Shown: piece after piece, positions 9,199 through 18,133 of the stretch
Position numbering within the stretch: position 1 is the stretch's first letter
Layout: each line of letters opens with the position of its first letter
Assembly: GCA_965223115.1 (NCBI GenBank)
Contig: OZ244982.1
Location: 2,294,001-2,358,000 of the forward strand
Length of the DNA: 64,000 nt
DNA from: CBDCUI01 sp965223115
GTDB lineage: Bacteria > Pseudomonadota > Gammaproteobacteria > UBA4575
Direction: 5' to 3'
Notes under the pieces: generated by a model
The model's database searches: none
What the model was told of the DNA's origin: nothing
The model's input: the letters and a program-made list of their open reading frames with translations, nothing else
Translations under genes and position numbers: made by a program

Positions 9199-9837
9199 TT
9201 ACGGCTGGCTACGCTTACTTTTCACCCACTTTATGATGGGCTGCCACATCTCACGGTCAAGCTCGGTAGCTGCGGGAGCCATTTCAAAAATACCCAACCC
9301 ACGCTCAGCCGCACGGATATAATGTTGACTGTCTCTCAACATAGTTAAAAACGGAATGCGCTGTTTACTTAAAAAATCATCTAGCTCCCAGTAAATATTA
9401 GTATAGTCACGTGAGCGATTTGCAATCAGTGCAAGCTTGGCTCGTTTACGTTGTACGGGTGCTAACTTCTTTATTTCAGCAATGAAGTCACCCGCAGCTC
9501 GCATATCTATAGGCGAAGGCAGCACGGGAATTATAATAGTTTGGGCCTTGCTCACCATTTTGCTGAGCTGCCCACCATGTAAACCAGCAGGTGCATCAAA
9601 AATAACGAAATCTGTTTTTCTACTCGGGCGTTTGGCACTTTTTTTATAGGCGGAAATACCCTCGATAGGCGTACGAGCAGCTGATCTTGCCGCAAGCCAT
9701 GCCATACTGCTGCCCTGTGGGTCATAATCCATTAAAACAACTTTTTTATTTTGAGAGGCGAAATAAGAAGCTAAATTGGTTGCTACTGTGGTCTTCCCTG
9801 AACCACCCTTGGAATTAATCACCATAATATTGCGCAT
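9199..9837 (-). CDS. Stand-alone ParA/MinD-family ATPase
   Basis: A 212-residue deviant-Walker ATPase with NSKGGSGKTT (residues 8-17), the Walker B-like region DFVIFDAPAG and the ParA motif MDYDPQGSS. It has no ParB partner beside it and is shorter than the chromosomal ParA at 26090. Such orphan ParA-like proteins position various cargoes; none is indicated here. A good ribosome-binding site (GGGAGT) precedes the ATG. Confidence 0.88.
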   Translation of the reverse strand: MRNIMVINSKGGSGKTTVATNLASYFASQNKKVVLMDYDPQGSSMAWLAARSAARTPIEGISAYKKSAKRPSRKTDFVIFDAPAGLHGGQLSKMVSKAQTIIIPVLPSPIDMRAAGDFIAEIKKLAPVQRKRAKLALIANRSRDYTNIYWELDDFLSKQRIPFLTMLRDSQHYIRAAERGLGIFEMAPAATELDREMWQPIIKWVKSKRSQP

Positions 9838-10132
9838 TATTTACTCCCAGGTTGTGGATTTGTGGAACAGAGTTTCTCTTAACTGCGTCTTTCTGCCAAG
9901 TGCAAGATGATTCTGTTAGTACTTTTTTTAAAAAGCCTTGTGATTTTAAATTTTTATAGCTGTTTATTTCGATACAAATTCACCATGGGCTTTCTACTCA
10001 CAAGTGCTCTTAAAATTCAAATTTCATACTGCATTGTGTCAAAAGTGATTAACAAACAGCCTATTAGATTAATTGCTGAATAGTATTTTTTTAGAAATTA
10101 GCTATATTTTCGTGTGTTTTAATGAATTATAG
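9838..10132. other. Intergenic, no gene seen
   Basis: 295 bases between the ParA-like gene and xthA. It holds the ParA-like gene's leader, with two TCCACAA-type repeats on the minus strand near 9850-9866 that only loosely resemble DnaA boxes. The remainder is AT-rich with no convincing gene, RNA or terminator. Confidence 0.4.
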
Positions 10133-10897
10133 CTACATAAATTCAGCAATTATGGGGGCATGGTCTGAAGGTCGCTCATTGCTTCGTGGTGCTTTATCCA
10201 CCACACTAAAATTACAGCTTGCCTCCAAGGCTCTGCTAGCTAATATCAAATCAATACGTAAGCCTAAATTTCTTTGAAATCCTGCCGCACGGTAATCCCA
10301 CCAGCTAAAGGTATTTTCTTCTTGGTCAAATAAGCGAAAGGTGTCTACAAAACCAAGATCGATTATCGCCTGTAATGCTTTACGCTCTTTGCTACTACAA
10401 AGAATTTTTTCTTTCCAGGCTTCGGGGTCGTGTACATCTGCATCCTCTGGAGCAATATTAAAGTCACCTAACACCACATAGTTAGAATATTTTTTTAGAT
10501 CTTTTTTAATAAAAGCAGTTACCTTCTTTAACCAATCCAGTTTATATGCAAATTTATCAGAACCTACTTCTTTACCATTTACCACATACAGATTCAGTAT
10601 GCGGATATCATCCACAGTAACAGCCAATATTCTTCGCTGTGGATCATCTAAGTCTTTTATATCCTTAAGCACGTCACTGCTTTCTTGTTTTGATAGCGTA
10701 GCCACACCATTATAGGTTTTCTGCCCAGAATATTGAGCCTGGTAACCAGCTTCTTGTATTTCATCCACGGGAAAACTTTCATCTACCATTTTTGTTTCTT
10801 GTAAAGCTAATACATCAACTGGATTGTCTTGTAGCCAGTCGAGCACTTGTGGTAATCGCACGCGTAATGAATTCACATTCCAAGAAGCAATTTTCAT
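10133..10897 (-). CDS. xthA: Exodeoxyribonuclease III
   Basis: A 254-residue AP endonuclease/3'-5' exonuclease of base-excision repair. Catalytic residues are all present: N7 in SWNVNSLR, E34 in LQETK, D and N in GDFNIAPEDADV, and the C-terminal SDHAP. It is the more typical XthA of the two in this window; the other, at 5678, is only distantly similar. It starts eight bases after the SH3 protein's stop, so both are probably co-transcribed leftward. Confidence 0.95.
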   Translation of the reverse strand: MKIASWNVNSLRVRLPQVLDWLQDNPVDVLALQETKMVDESFPVDEIQEAGYQAQYSGQKTYNGVATLSKQESSDVLKDIKDLDDPQRRILAVTVDDIRILNLYVVNGKEVGSDKFAYKLDWLKKVTAFIKKDLKKYSNYVVLGDFNIAPEDADVHDPEAWKEKILCSSKERKALQAIIDLGFVDTFRLFDQEENTFSWWDYRAAGFQRNLGLRIDLILASRALEASCNFSVVDKAPRSNERPSDHAPIIAEFM

Positions 10898-10904
10898 TTA
10901 ATAT

Positions 10905-11537
10905 TCACTCCAACTTATAACCATGCAAGCGCTTACGCATACGCATAGATGAAATATTTATGCCTAACCAAAAACCAAGTAACAATACTATGGCAGCTAT
11001 TATCAATAAAAATTTATAATTAATAAAATTTGCTTGGTCAGTAAGCTCTTCGTGATTCTTCAGCTCACTAGAATTTATATCTAGTTTATTTTGAGAAATA
11101 TTTTTTTGTAATGCCTCTATTTGTGCTTGCAAAATTTTATTTGTATTCTGTTGCTCTGCTAATGTTTGTTTTAACTTTTCAACTCGATCATCATTTGGTG
11201 AATTTGAACCACTTTGTAAACTTTCTATTTTTTCTTTTAGTTTTTCATTTTCTTCACTTACAGAATAGTAAAGCAACTTCTCAGGAGGTTCTGTTACTAC
11301 GAATGCAGATTTAACCCAACCAACTGTACCATCATAAGTGCGAACTTTACTGAATGAGCCTTGTGTTTCTAGTAACTCGATAGAATCTCCACTGTCAAGT
11401 GTTTGCACTATCTCACTGGCATCATTAGGCTCTACATATACCCGTAAACGTAATGAATCGGTTATATATGCAGTTTGTTCTGCTTGCAGTCCCTGCCCCA
11501 CGGTTAAAATGAATAGCCATAATATGTATTTTTTCAT
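10905..11537 (-). CDS. SH3-domain membrane protein (TIGR04211 / YgiM type)
   Basis: A 210-residue protein with a signal peptide (about 1-19), a bacterial SH3 domain (about 22-85, with TYDGTVGWVKSAFV), a coiled coil (about 95-150), and a C-terminal membrane helix (about 174-194) followed by a basic tail. This order is that of the YgiM/TIGR04211 family of gammaproteobacteria, whose role is uncharacterised; a periplasmic wall-binding role is the usual guess. It is probably co-transcribed with xthA. Confidence 0.87.
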   Translation of the reverse strand: MKKYILWLFILTVGQGLQAEQTAYITDSLRLRVYVEPNDASEIVQTLDSGDSIELLETQGSFSKVRTYDGTVGWVKSAFVVTEPPEKLLYYSVSEENEKLKEKIESLQSGSNSPNDDRVEKLKQTLAEQQNTNKILQAQIEALQKNISQNKLDINSSELKNHEELTDQANFINYKFLLIIAAIVLLLGFWLGINISSMRMRKRLHGYKLE

Positions 11538-11587
11538 ACTAAAGCATTATGCCTTAACTAAATTTTAGGTAAATTATTTTTGTTGCC

Positions 11588-12514
11588 TTATAGGCCACCA
11601 AATAATTTTAAAAATATTCCTACACTAAGAATGATGAAAAGAATAGCTAAAACTATTGAAAAAATTTTATTGTGTCGAGATAAATGTGATTCAGCTTTGG
11701 CAGATAGTAAAAATGGTTGGTATTTTTTTACTTCGGGTTTCTTAAGTATATGAGTTGCTTTGGGTAAGGGGTTATTTAATTGTGCTTCTATAGCAGCATT
11801 TTTTGCATCTTTTCTCGCATTTTCCCACTCTTCCTGATCAATATTTCCATCTTGGTCTTCATCATACTCAGCTAGTTTAGCCTTATCGCGTTTGAGTTTA
11901 TTTAAAAAATCACGCACTAATTGATTCGTCTCTTTTCGATAATCTGTGCCTACCGATTTGAATTCTCCTATAGCATATACAAATTCATTTATATTTAAAC
12001 GTCGTTCTGTATAACGATACGGTGCATTAGTCAGTGCACCGGTTTTGTTTAACATATTTAGTACTGGATAGTTTTTTAATGCATCCAATGTTCGTTTTGG
12101 TTTCGACCCATACCAGGTATCCGTAATACTGGGCGTCACTTCTGCTCCATCCGGATCAATTACACATTCCCCTGTCTCATCTTTCAGCATAAATAAATGA
12201 TCACTTATTCCATGATCAATACGCCGCCATTTATTGTTGCCATGTTGATTACGTTCTTCTATTGAAAAGGAATACCATGCACAAGGTAGCCCTGTTAAAG
12301 GTGCAATAATTTCGGGGCCGTCTAACCACACCGCTTTACCATAAAGTTCTACATAACCTTGTATCGCAGAACGTATTTTAGAGGTAGGCATGTCTTCGAT
12401 AAGACGTGCACGATGAAACATTTTGAATGAGTAAAATAGCGATGCGACAGCAGCAATGCAAAGTGCGATTAATAAAAACCAGTCCCCACTGCTGTAATGT
12501 GAAAACCCTTGCAT
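11588..12514 (-). CDS. GIDE-domain membrane protein with EF-hand
   Basis: A 308-residue protein with membrane helices at about 12-30 and 284-304. The region 35-175 resembles the GIDE/MUL1 domain: RARLIEDMPTSKIRSA, then GYVELYGKA, IIAPLTGLPCAWYSF and YTERRL. Between this and the last helix is a canonical EF-hand loop at 218-229 (DEDQDGNIDQEE; D218, D220, D222, I225 and E229). In eukaryotes GIDE belongs to a mitochondrial E3 ligase; bacterial versions lack the RING finger and have no known activity. It is next to lemA, a recurrent pairing, and is probably transcribed after it. Confidence 0.8.
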   Translation of the reverse strand: MQGFSHYSSGDWFLLIALCIAAVASLFYSFKMFHRARLIEDMPTSKIRSAIQGYVELYGKAVWLDGPEIIAPLTGLPCAWYSFSIEERNQHGNNKWRRIDHGISDHLFMLKDETGECVIDPDGAEVTPSITDTWYGSKPKRTLDALKNYPVLNMLNKTGALTNAPYRYTERRLNINEFVYAIGEFKSVGTDYRKETNQLVRDFLNKLKRDKAKLAEYDEDQDGNIDQEEWENARKDAKNAAIEAQLNNPLPKATHILKKPEVKKYQPFLLSAKAESHLSRHNKIFSIVLAILFIILSVGIFLKLFGGL

Positions 12515-12586
12515 TAAAGAGCTGACGTATAAGTTTTTCTAAAACTTGATAGTTAAAATTAAACGAATCCCTGTATGTAAAATTCT

Positions 12587-13159
12587 TTAAGTAAATAATG
12601 CTTTTACATTGACATCTTTTAATTCTGATTGATCGAATTCAAGTAACTCAAATGCTTTGAAAGAAAAGAATTTTGCAATAATAACGTCAGGAAATTGTTC
12701 TATACGAACATTATTACGATTTACACTTTCATTATAAAACTCTCTACGATCCGCAATAGAATTCTCTAAACCAGAAATTCTCTGCTGCAAATGTTGAAAG
12801 TTTTCATTAGCTTTAAGATCAGGGTAATCTTCTGCAACCGCAAATAAATTACCTAAACCCATACGCAACATGCCTTCTGCTGCACCTAAGGCACCCATAT
12901 CTCCCTGTTGTTGTGCGTTAGAAACGCGTGTTCTTGCTTCCATGACTTTTTGTAACGCTTCTTGTTCATAACCCATGTACTGCTTACACACTTCCACTAA
13001 TTTAGGTAGCTCATCGTGTCGTTGTTTCAACAGCACATCGATGTTAGCCCAAGCTTTACTGACCGCATGTTTTAAAGATACGAGACTGTTATAAATAACA
13101 ACGGCATAACCTGCGACAATAACTAAAATAGCTAGAACAACAATACTTCCGATTTCCAT
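12587..13159 (-). CDS. lemA: LemA family protein
   Basis: A 190-residue protein with an N-terminal membrane helix (about 5-25) followed by the helical LemA domain. Signature segments are YNSLVSLKHAVSKAWANIDVLLKQR, here only partly quoted as AWANIDVLLKQRHDELPKLVE, YEQEALQKVMEAR and the C-terminal IIAKFFSFKAFELLEF. The function of the family is unclear. The GIDE-domain gene follows after 72 bases, suggesting a common transcript and a membrane partnership. Confidence 0.93.
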   Translation of the reverse strand: MEIGSIVVLAILVIVAGYAVVIYNSLVSLKHAVSKAWANIDVLLKQRHDELPKLVEVCKQYMGYEQEALQKVMEARTRVSNAQQQGDMGALGAAEGMLRMGLGNLFAVAEDYPDLKANENFQHLQQRISGLENSIADRREFYNESVNRNNVRIEQFPDVIIAKFFSFKAFELLEFDQSELKDVNVKALFT

Positions 13160-13275
13160 AAGTGCTCCTAGTGATTACAGCGCTTAAATTACCAACTCTC
13201 TATATTGAGTTTTACTTGCGCTGTTTCCCAGTACATATGTGACTAATGCGTTGAGAAATGGGACCAATCGAATCT

Positions 13276-15684
13276 CTACACATCTAAATTCGAAGCAGCA
13301 AGCGCATTTTGCTCAATAAAATCACGGCGTGGTTCCACTTGATCCCCCATTAATGTAGTGAATACTTCATCCGCAGCTACGGCATCCTCAATGTTTACTT
13401 GCATCAAACGACGTGAATCCGGATTCATGGTCGTTTCCCAAAGTTGCTCAGGGTTCATTTCTCCAAGACCTTTATAACGTTGAATGGTTTGCCCACGTTT
13501 GGCTTCTTCCTTAAGCCATTCCATCATTTCGATAAAATCCTGCGACTCAAGTTTACGTTCTCCGCGTTGTATAAACGCACCTTTTTCTAACAAACCATCA
13601 AGCTGTATAGCTAAATTACGTAACAATCTAAAATCTGCAGACATAAAAAAATCTTCACTAAAAATATCGTCTTTAGCTAAACCATGTACCCATTTCACCA
13701 TCGCTATTTGTGCTGGTTCTGCATCCCATTCTTGATTAACTGTAAATTGTAAGCCTGTCCCTTGTTGTGAATTTAATTTTTCAGCAATATTACTAAACCA
13801 CTTATTGATGGCTTTTTGTGTATCTTTACTTTCCAAAGAGTCTATTTCGGGCGCAGGGTTACGCAACATTTCAATTAATACTTCTTGATCATGTGTGCGG
13901 CTTAATCTTTGTACTGTTGACATAGCTGCATAATGATTTTTACTTAGTTCCTCCAGCGCACTATCAGATATCGCAGGAGCTTTGGCATTTACATGCATCG
14001 TCGTGCCATCTAAAGCTTGCTGTAATAAATGCGCATTTAACTCAGCATCGTCTTTTACATACTGTTCCTGTTTACCTTTTTTAACTTTATATAGTGGTGG
14101 TTGACCTATATAAATATGTCCACGCTCAATTAACTCGGGCATTTGTCTATAAAAAAACGTCAACAAAAGAGTGCGTATATGAGAGCCGTCCACATCTGCA
14201 TCTGTCATGATAATAATGCGGTGGTAACGAAGCTTATCGGCATCAAATTCCTCTTTGCCAATACCACAACCCAATGCTGTAATAAGCGTACCAACCTCTG
14301 CAGACGACAACATTTTGTCAAAGCGTGCTTTTTCTACGTTTAGAATTTTTCCCTTTAAAGGCAAAATCGCTTGTGTATGTCGATCCCTACCCTGTTTAGC
14401 TGAACCTCCAGCAGAATCACCCTCTACTAAAAATAGCTCACTTAATGCTGGATCCTTTTCTTGGCAATCTGCTAATTTGCCAGGCAGGCCAGCAACATCC
14501 AATGCGCCTTTACGACGCGTCATTTCCCTCGCTTTCCGCGCTGCTTCGCGTGCGCGTGCCGCTTCCACTATTTTCCCAACGATACCCTTCGCTTCCGCAG
14601 GATTCTCCATCATGAAATCTTGTAAACATTCCGACAAGGTAGATTCAACAACACCTTTTACTTCTGATGAAACCAACTTGTCTTTTGTTTGAGAAGAAAA
14701 TTTAGGATCAGGTAGTTTTACAGATAGCACTGCTGTAAGCCCTTCTCGCACATCATCTCCAGTCATGGAAATCTTATATTTTTTGGTAATACCCTGTTTT
14801 TCCATATATTGATTTAAAGAGCGTGTAAGAGCACCACGCAAACCAGCTAAGTGCGTTCCCCCATCACGCTGTGGAATGTTATTAGTAAAACAAAAAATAT
14901 TTTCTTGATAGGAATCATTCCACTGTAAAGCGACTTCTACCCCCGTATCTTGCCGATCAGTGTTTATATAGATAACGGTTTCATGCAGTGGAGTTTTCTT
15001 TTTATTAAGATGTTCAACAAACGCGCGGATACCTCCATCATATTGAAAAGTATCACTTTTTCCGGAACGTTCATCTTTTAAAGTGATACACACTCCAGAA
15101 TTTAAAAATGATAGTTCACGTAACCGCTTTGCTAATACATCGTAATGAAATTCAGTATCACTAAAGATATCTGGACTGGGTGTGAACTGAATAATGGTAC
15201 CAGTCTTATCGGTTTTAGTGAGCTTTTCCAAGGGATGCAGTGGTTCTCCCAATTTATATTCCTGCTTATACGAATAACCACCACGGTTTATAGTAAGAAT
15301 AAGCTGCGATGAAAGTGCATTTACTACGGAGACACCTACACCATGCAAACCTCCAGAGACTTTATATGAGTTATCATCAAATTTACCGCCTGCGTGTAAA
15401 ACCGTCATAATAACTTCTGCAGCAGATCGGTTTTCTTCTTCATGCATATCTACAGGAATACCACGGCCATCATCTGCAACAGAAATCGAACCATCTGAAT
15501 GAATATTGACTTGGATTTCAGTACAATGCCCGGCTAAGGCTTCATCGATAGAATTATCCACTACCTCAAAAACCATATGGTGCAAGCCTGTACCATCATC
15601 CGTATCGCCAATATACATACCTGGTCGCTTACGGACTGCTTCCAGACCCTTTAATACTTTAATACTCGTGGAATCGTAAGACAT
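13276..15684 (-). CDS. gyrB: DNA gyrase subunit B
   Basis: The ATPase and Toprim subunit of gyrase, 802 residues. GHKL ATP-site motifs (EVVDNSIDEALAGH, DDGRGIPV, GGLHGVGVSVVNALS), the Toprim motifs EGDSAGGSAKQGRDR and DADVDGSHIRTL, and the C-terminal QRYKGLGEMNPEQLWETTM are all present. The length includes the roughly 170-residue Toprim insertion typical of gammaproteobacterial GyrB. It is the last gene of the leftward dnaA-dnaN-recF-gyrB group, 44 bases after recF. Confidence 0.98.
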   Translation of the reverse strand: MSYDSTSIKVLKGLEAVRKRPGMYIGDTDDGTGLHHMVFEVVDNSIDEALAGHCTEIQVNIHSDGSISVADDGRGIPVDMHEEENRSAAEVIMTVLHAGGKFDDNSYKVSGGLHGVGVSVVNALSSQLILTINRGGYSYKQEYKLGEPLHPLEKLTKTDKTGTIIQFTPSPDIFSDTEFHYDVLAKRLRELSFLNSGVCITLKDERSGKSDTFQYDGGIRAFVEHLNKKKTPLHETVIYINTDRQDTGVEVALQWNDSYQENIFCFTNNIPQRDGGTHLAGLRGALTRSLNQYMEKQGITKKYKISMTGDDVREGLTAVLSVKLPDPKFSSQTKDKLVSSEVKGVVESTLSECLQDFMMENPAEAKGIVGKIVEAARAREAARKAREMTRRKGALDVAGLPGKLADCQEKDPALSELFLVEGDSAGGSAKQGRDRHTQAILPLKGKILNVEKARFDKMLSSAEVGTLITALGCGIGKEEFDADKLRYHRIIIMTDADVDGSHIRTLLLTFFYRQMPELIERGHIYIGQPPLYKVKKGKQEQYVKDDAELNAHLLQQALDGTTMHVNAKAPAISDSALEELSKNHYAAMSTVQRLSRTHDQEVLIEMLRNPAPEIDSLESKDTQKAINKWFSNIAEKLNSQQGTGLQFTVNQEWDAEPAQIAMVKWVHGLAKDDIFSEDFFMSADFRLLRNLAIQLDGLLEKGAFIQRGERKLESQDFIEMMEWLKEEAKRGQTIQRYKGLGEMNPEQLWETTMNPDSRRLMQVNIEDAVAADEVFTTLMGDQVEPRRDFIEQNALAASNLDV

Positions 15685-15728
15685 GACAACCTTATTAAAT
15701 TTGCATAACTTATAATTATAACAGTAGT

Positions 15729-16808
15729 TTAGCTGATTAGCTCACAGTTCCCTTGTTTCACGTGGAACACTTTTGTTTTATCCCAACCCTGTAAATTAAC
15801 CTGTTCTGGCTCAATGGCACTTGCCATCACCTGGCTCTTAAGTGCTTGCAGTGATGAAAATAACGCCTCGGTATGTTCCTGATCTAATTCGGCACGGACA
15901 TCATCTAACAACACTATACACTTAAGATCTTTCTGCGCTTGAACATATTCGATTTGTGCCAACATTAAGCAAGCAGCAATTAGTTTTTGTTGTCCTCTAG
16001 ATGCAGCCATAGAAGCACCTTGATCATTCAGTAAAATGTTAATTTCTGCACGATGTGGCCCCCGTTGTGTAGTTTTTAACTGCAGGTCTCGTACTGCTAC
16101 TTGCTGTAAGGCTTCACTTAAAGGTAACTTATCATCCCAACCTCGTTTGTAATCCCAGGCGATTTTACATTCTGGCAATAATTTGCTGCTAAATTTCTTG
16201 AAATAGGGGCTAATTTCGCTAAACGTCTTATATCTTGCATAATCTATATTTTCACCGATATCGCTTAGTTCTTGTGTCCATGCTCGCAACTCTTTTGAAT
16301 TATTTGTAATTTGTTTTAATATCTGATTACGCTGACGCAAACATTTATTGTATTTTCGCCAATCTGTTAAAAATTCTTGTTTCACGTGAAACGCACACCA
16401 GTCTATATAGTTTCTTCTATATCTAGCGCCGCCCTGTACGAGTTGATGGCTTTCAGGATGTAAACTTACTATCGGTAAATAATTTGCGTGATTAGAAATA
16501 GAGGAAACTTGTTGTTGATTACAATGTAATGAAGTTTCCTTTACCGATTTTTGAATACCAAGATGAATAATGTTGTTGCCCACCAACACCTCGCCACTTA
16601 CAGTTATCGTTTCTGTTCCTGAACGAAGTAGTGGCTCTAATCGCCGACTTCTAAAAGATCTACCACGACTTAAAAAATCAATTGCTTCTAATATACTAGT
16701 TTTACCAACACCGTTTTCACCACAAAATAACGTGGCATCTCTAGCTAGAGAAAGCTCTAGATACTCAATAATACGGAAATTATTAACTAATAGAGTTTGT
16801 AGCGACAA
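15729..16808 (-). CDS. recF: DNA replication and repair protein RecF
   Basis: SMC-like ATPase that loads RecA at gaps through RecOR; 359 residues. The Walker A motif is GENGVGKTS, the signature is SRGQQKL and the Walker B motif is CIVLLDDVRAELD. It lies between dnaN and gyrB, the standard place. Its coding sequence contains two near-perfect parS sites, listed separately, which constrain the local codons. Confidence 0.97.
   Translation of the reverse strand: MSLQTLLVNNFRIIEYLELSLARDATLFCGENGVGKTSILEAIDFLSRGRSFRSRRLEPLLRSGTETITVSGEVLVGNNIIHLGIQKSVKETSLHCNQQQVSSISNHANYLPIVSLHPESHQLVQGGARYRRNYIDWCAFHVKQEFLTDWRKYNKCLRQRNQILKQITNNSKELRAWTQELSDIGENIDYARYKTFSEISPYFKKFSSKLLPECKIAWDYKRGWDDKLPLSEALQQVAVRDLQLKTTQRGPHRAEINILLNDQGASMAASRGQQKLIAACLMLAQIEYVQAQKDLKCIVLLDDVRAELDQEHTEALFSSLQALKSQVMASAIEPEQVNLQGWDKTKVFHVKQGNCELIS
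15754..15769. promoter_or_regulatory. parS centromere site 1 (in recF)
   Basis: TGTTTCACGTGGAACA, a 16-base palindrome-like site differing at one base from the chromosomal parS consensus TGTTTCACGTGAAACA. It lies near the 3' end of recF, about 2.3 kb from the candidate oriC, with parAB encoded 10 kb away. Presumed ParB loading site. Confidence 0.88.
16378..16393. promoter_or_regulatory. parS centromere site 2 (in recF)
   Basis: TGTTTCACGTGAAACG, matching the parS consensus at 15 of 16 positions (the last base differs). It is 609 bases from the first site within the same gene. Two such matches in one gene close to the origin are not expected by chance. Confidence 0.9.
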
Positions 16809-16834
16809 ATGAAAGGGTATTAAAACAAATAAGA

Positions 16835-17935
16835 TTACAAGCGCATTGGCATAACTACGTAACGACTCACTTGCTTACCCGATGAAATGATTAGAGCGCT
16901 ACTATTTGCGTCCTTAATAATAATTTCCACTTCATCAGTTTCTAGTGAATTCAATACATCTAGTAAATAGACTACATTAAAACCAACTTCAAGTGGTTCA
17001 CCTTGATAATCAATTTCTAACTCATCCTCTGCTTCCTCATGCTCCGGATTATGAGCTTGAATGACGAGCTTATTGTCATCAAATATAAGTCGAATGCCTT
17101 TATATTTTTCATTAGATAAAATAGATGCACGTGTAAGTGCTTGTTTTAAAAGGCCTTTATCCATATTAGCCCGATTTCCTTCCGCTTCAGGTAATACTCT
17201 TTGATACTCCGGAAAGCGACCATCAATGAGCTTAGAAGTGAATTGTAAATTTGGTAGACTTACACGTATATGATTTTTACCTAGCGAAACCGTAATTTGA
17301 TTCTCTTCATGCGTAAGTAAACGTTGTAACTCCTGCACTCCTTTGCGCGGTATAATTATCTGCTTAACACTATCTGTGTCAGACTTATAATCTATTTTCG
17401 ATAAAGCAAGACGATGACCGTCTGTAGCAACTGTCTTGATTTGCTCAGCATCCACTTCAAGTAACATTCCATTTAGATAATAACGTACATCCTGTTGCGC
17501 CATAGCGAATGCTGTTTTATCAATTAAGTTACGTAAATCACCTTCTGACATGATGACACTTGTATCTAATTCTAAATCATCAATAGTTGGAAAGTCTTCA
17601 ACGGGCAAAGTTGCTAGTGTAAAACGACTTCGTCCTGAACTAACTTTAACTTTCTCATTGCTTGAGCTGATTTCAAGCTCAGCCTGATCAGGTAAAGAAC
17701 GACAAATATCTAATAACTTTCTAGCCGGTATTGTCACACTACCGACATCTGTAAGTTCTGTTGCTAAAGAAGCTATTAGTTCAACTTCTAAATCTGTAGC
17801 TGTCATGGAAAACCCGCCGTTATTACTACGTAATAATAAATTACTCAGTGCAGGCATCGTCTGACGACGTTCCACAGCACCAATTATTTGTTGCAAGGGT
17901 TTGAGTAAGTCTTCACGTGTTATAGATAACTGCAT
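16835..17935 (-). CDS. dnaN: DNA polymerase III beta sliding clamp
   Basis: Processivity clamp of 366 residues, the exact family length, in three repeated clamp domains. It begins MQLSITREDLLKPLQQI, has PARKLLDICRSLP, YLNGMLLEVD and TDGHRLALSK in the middle, and ends in the conserved clamp tail SRYVVMPMRL. It follows dnaA after a 198-base gap that is the candidate oriC, and precedes recF by 26 bases. Confidence 0.98.
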   Translation of the reverse strand: MQLSITREDLLKPLQQIIGAVERRQTMPALSNLLLRSNNGGFSMTATDLEVELIASLATELTDVGSVTIPARKLLDICRSLPDQAELEISSSNEKVKVSSGRSRFTLATLPVEDFPTIDDLELDTSVIMSEGDLRNLIDKTAFAMAQQDVRYYLNGMLLEVDAEQIKTVATDGHRLALSKIDYKSDTDSVKQIIIPRKGVQELQRLLTHEENQITVSLGKNHIRVSLPNLQFTSKLIDGRFPEYQRVLPEAEGNRANMDKGLLKQALTRASILSNEKYKGIRLIFDDNKLVIQAHNPEHEEAEDELEIDYQGEPLEVGFNVVYLLDVLNSLETDEVEIIIKDANSSALIISSGKQVSRYVVMPMRL

Positions 17936-18133
17936 ATTAGTTATATTTAGTTATAGTTATTAAGTAGAGATTTTTTTGTGGATAACTTAAATTAACTCTT
18001 ATGATTCAATATATTGTAATAGAAAATACAAATGTAAAATAAGTGTAATCTAGCTTATTTTATAGATATATTCAGGTATAACTATATATTGGCGTATCTT
18101 ATACGAACTATAGCACTTTTTATCCACAGTCTA
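17936..18133. other. Candidate oriC (dnaA-dnaN intergenic region)
   Basis: 198 bases, very AT-rich, with two perfect DnaA boxes in opposite orientation near the ends: TGTGGATAA at 17977-17985 and TTATCCACA at 18120-18128. A short hairpin, CGTAT at 18093-18097 with ATACG at 18101-18105, lies between them. The flanking genes, the nearby parS sites and the transcription divergence just upstream of dnaA all fit a chromosome origin. The dnaA-rpmH gap (19475-19676) has only degenerate boxes and is the alternative. Skew or marker-frequency data are not available here. Confidence 0.65.

Noticed and set aside
9845..9870. DnaA-box-like repeats upstream of the ParA-like gene
   Set aside because: Both copies have two mismatches from TTATCCACA and there is no AT-rich unwinding region.
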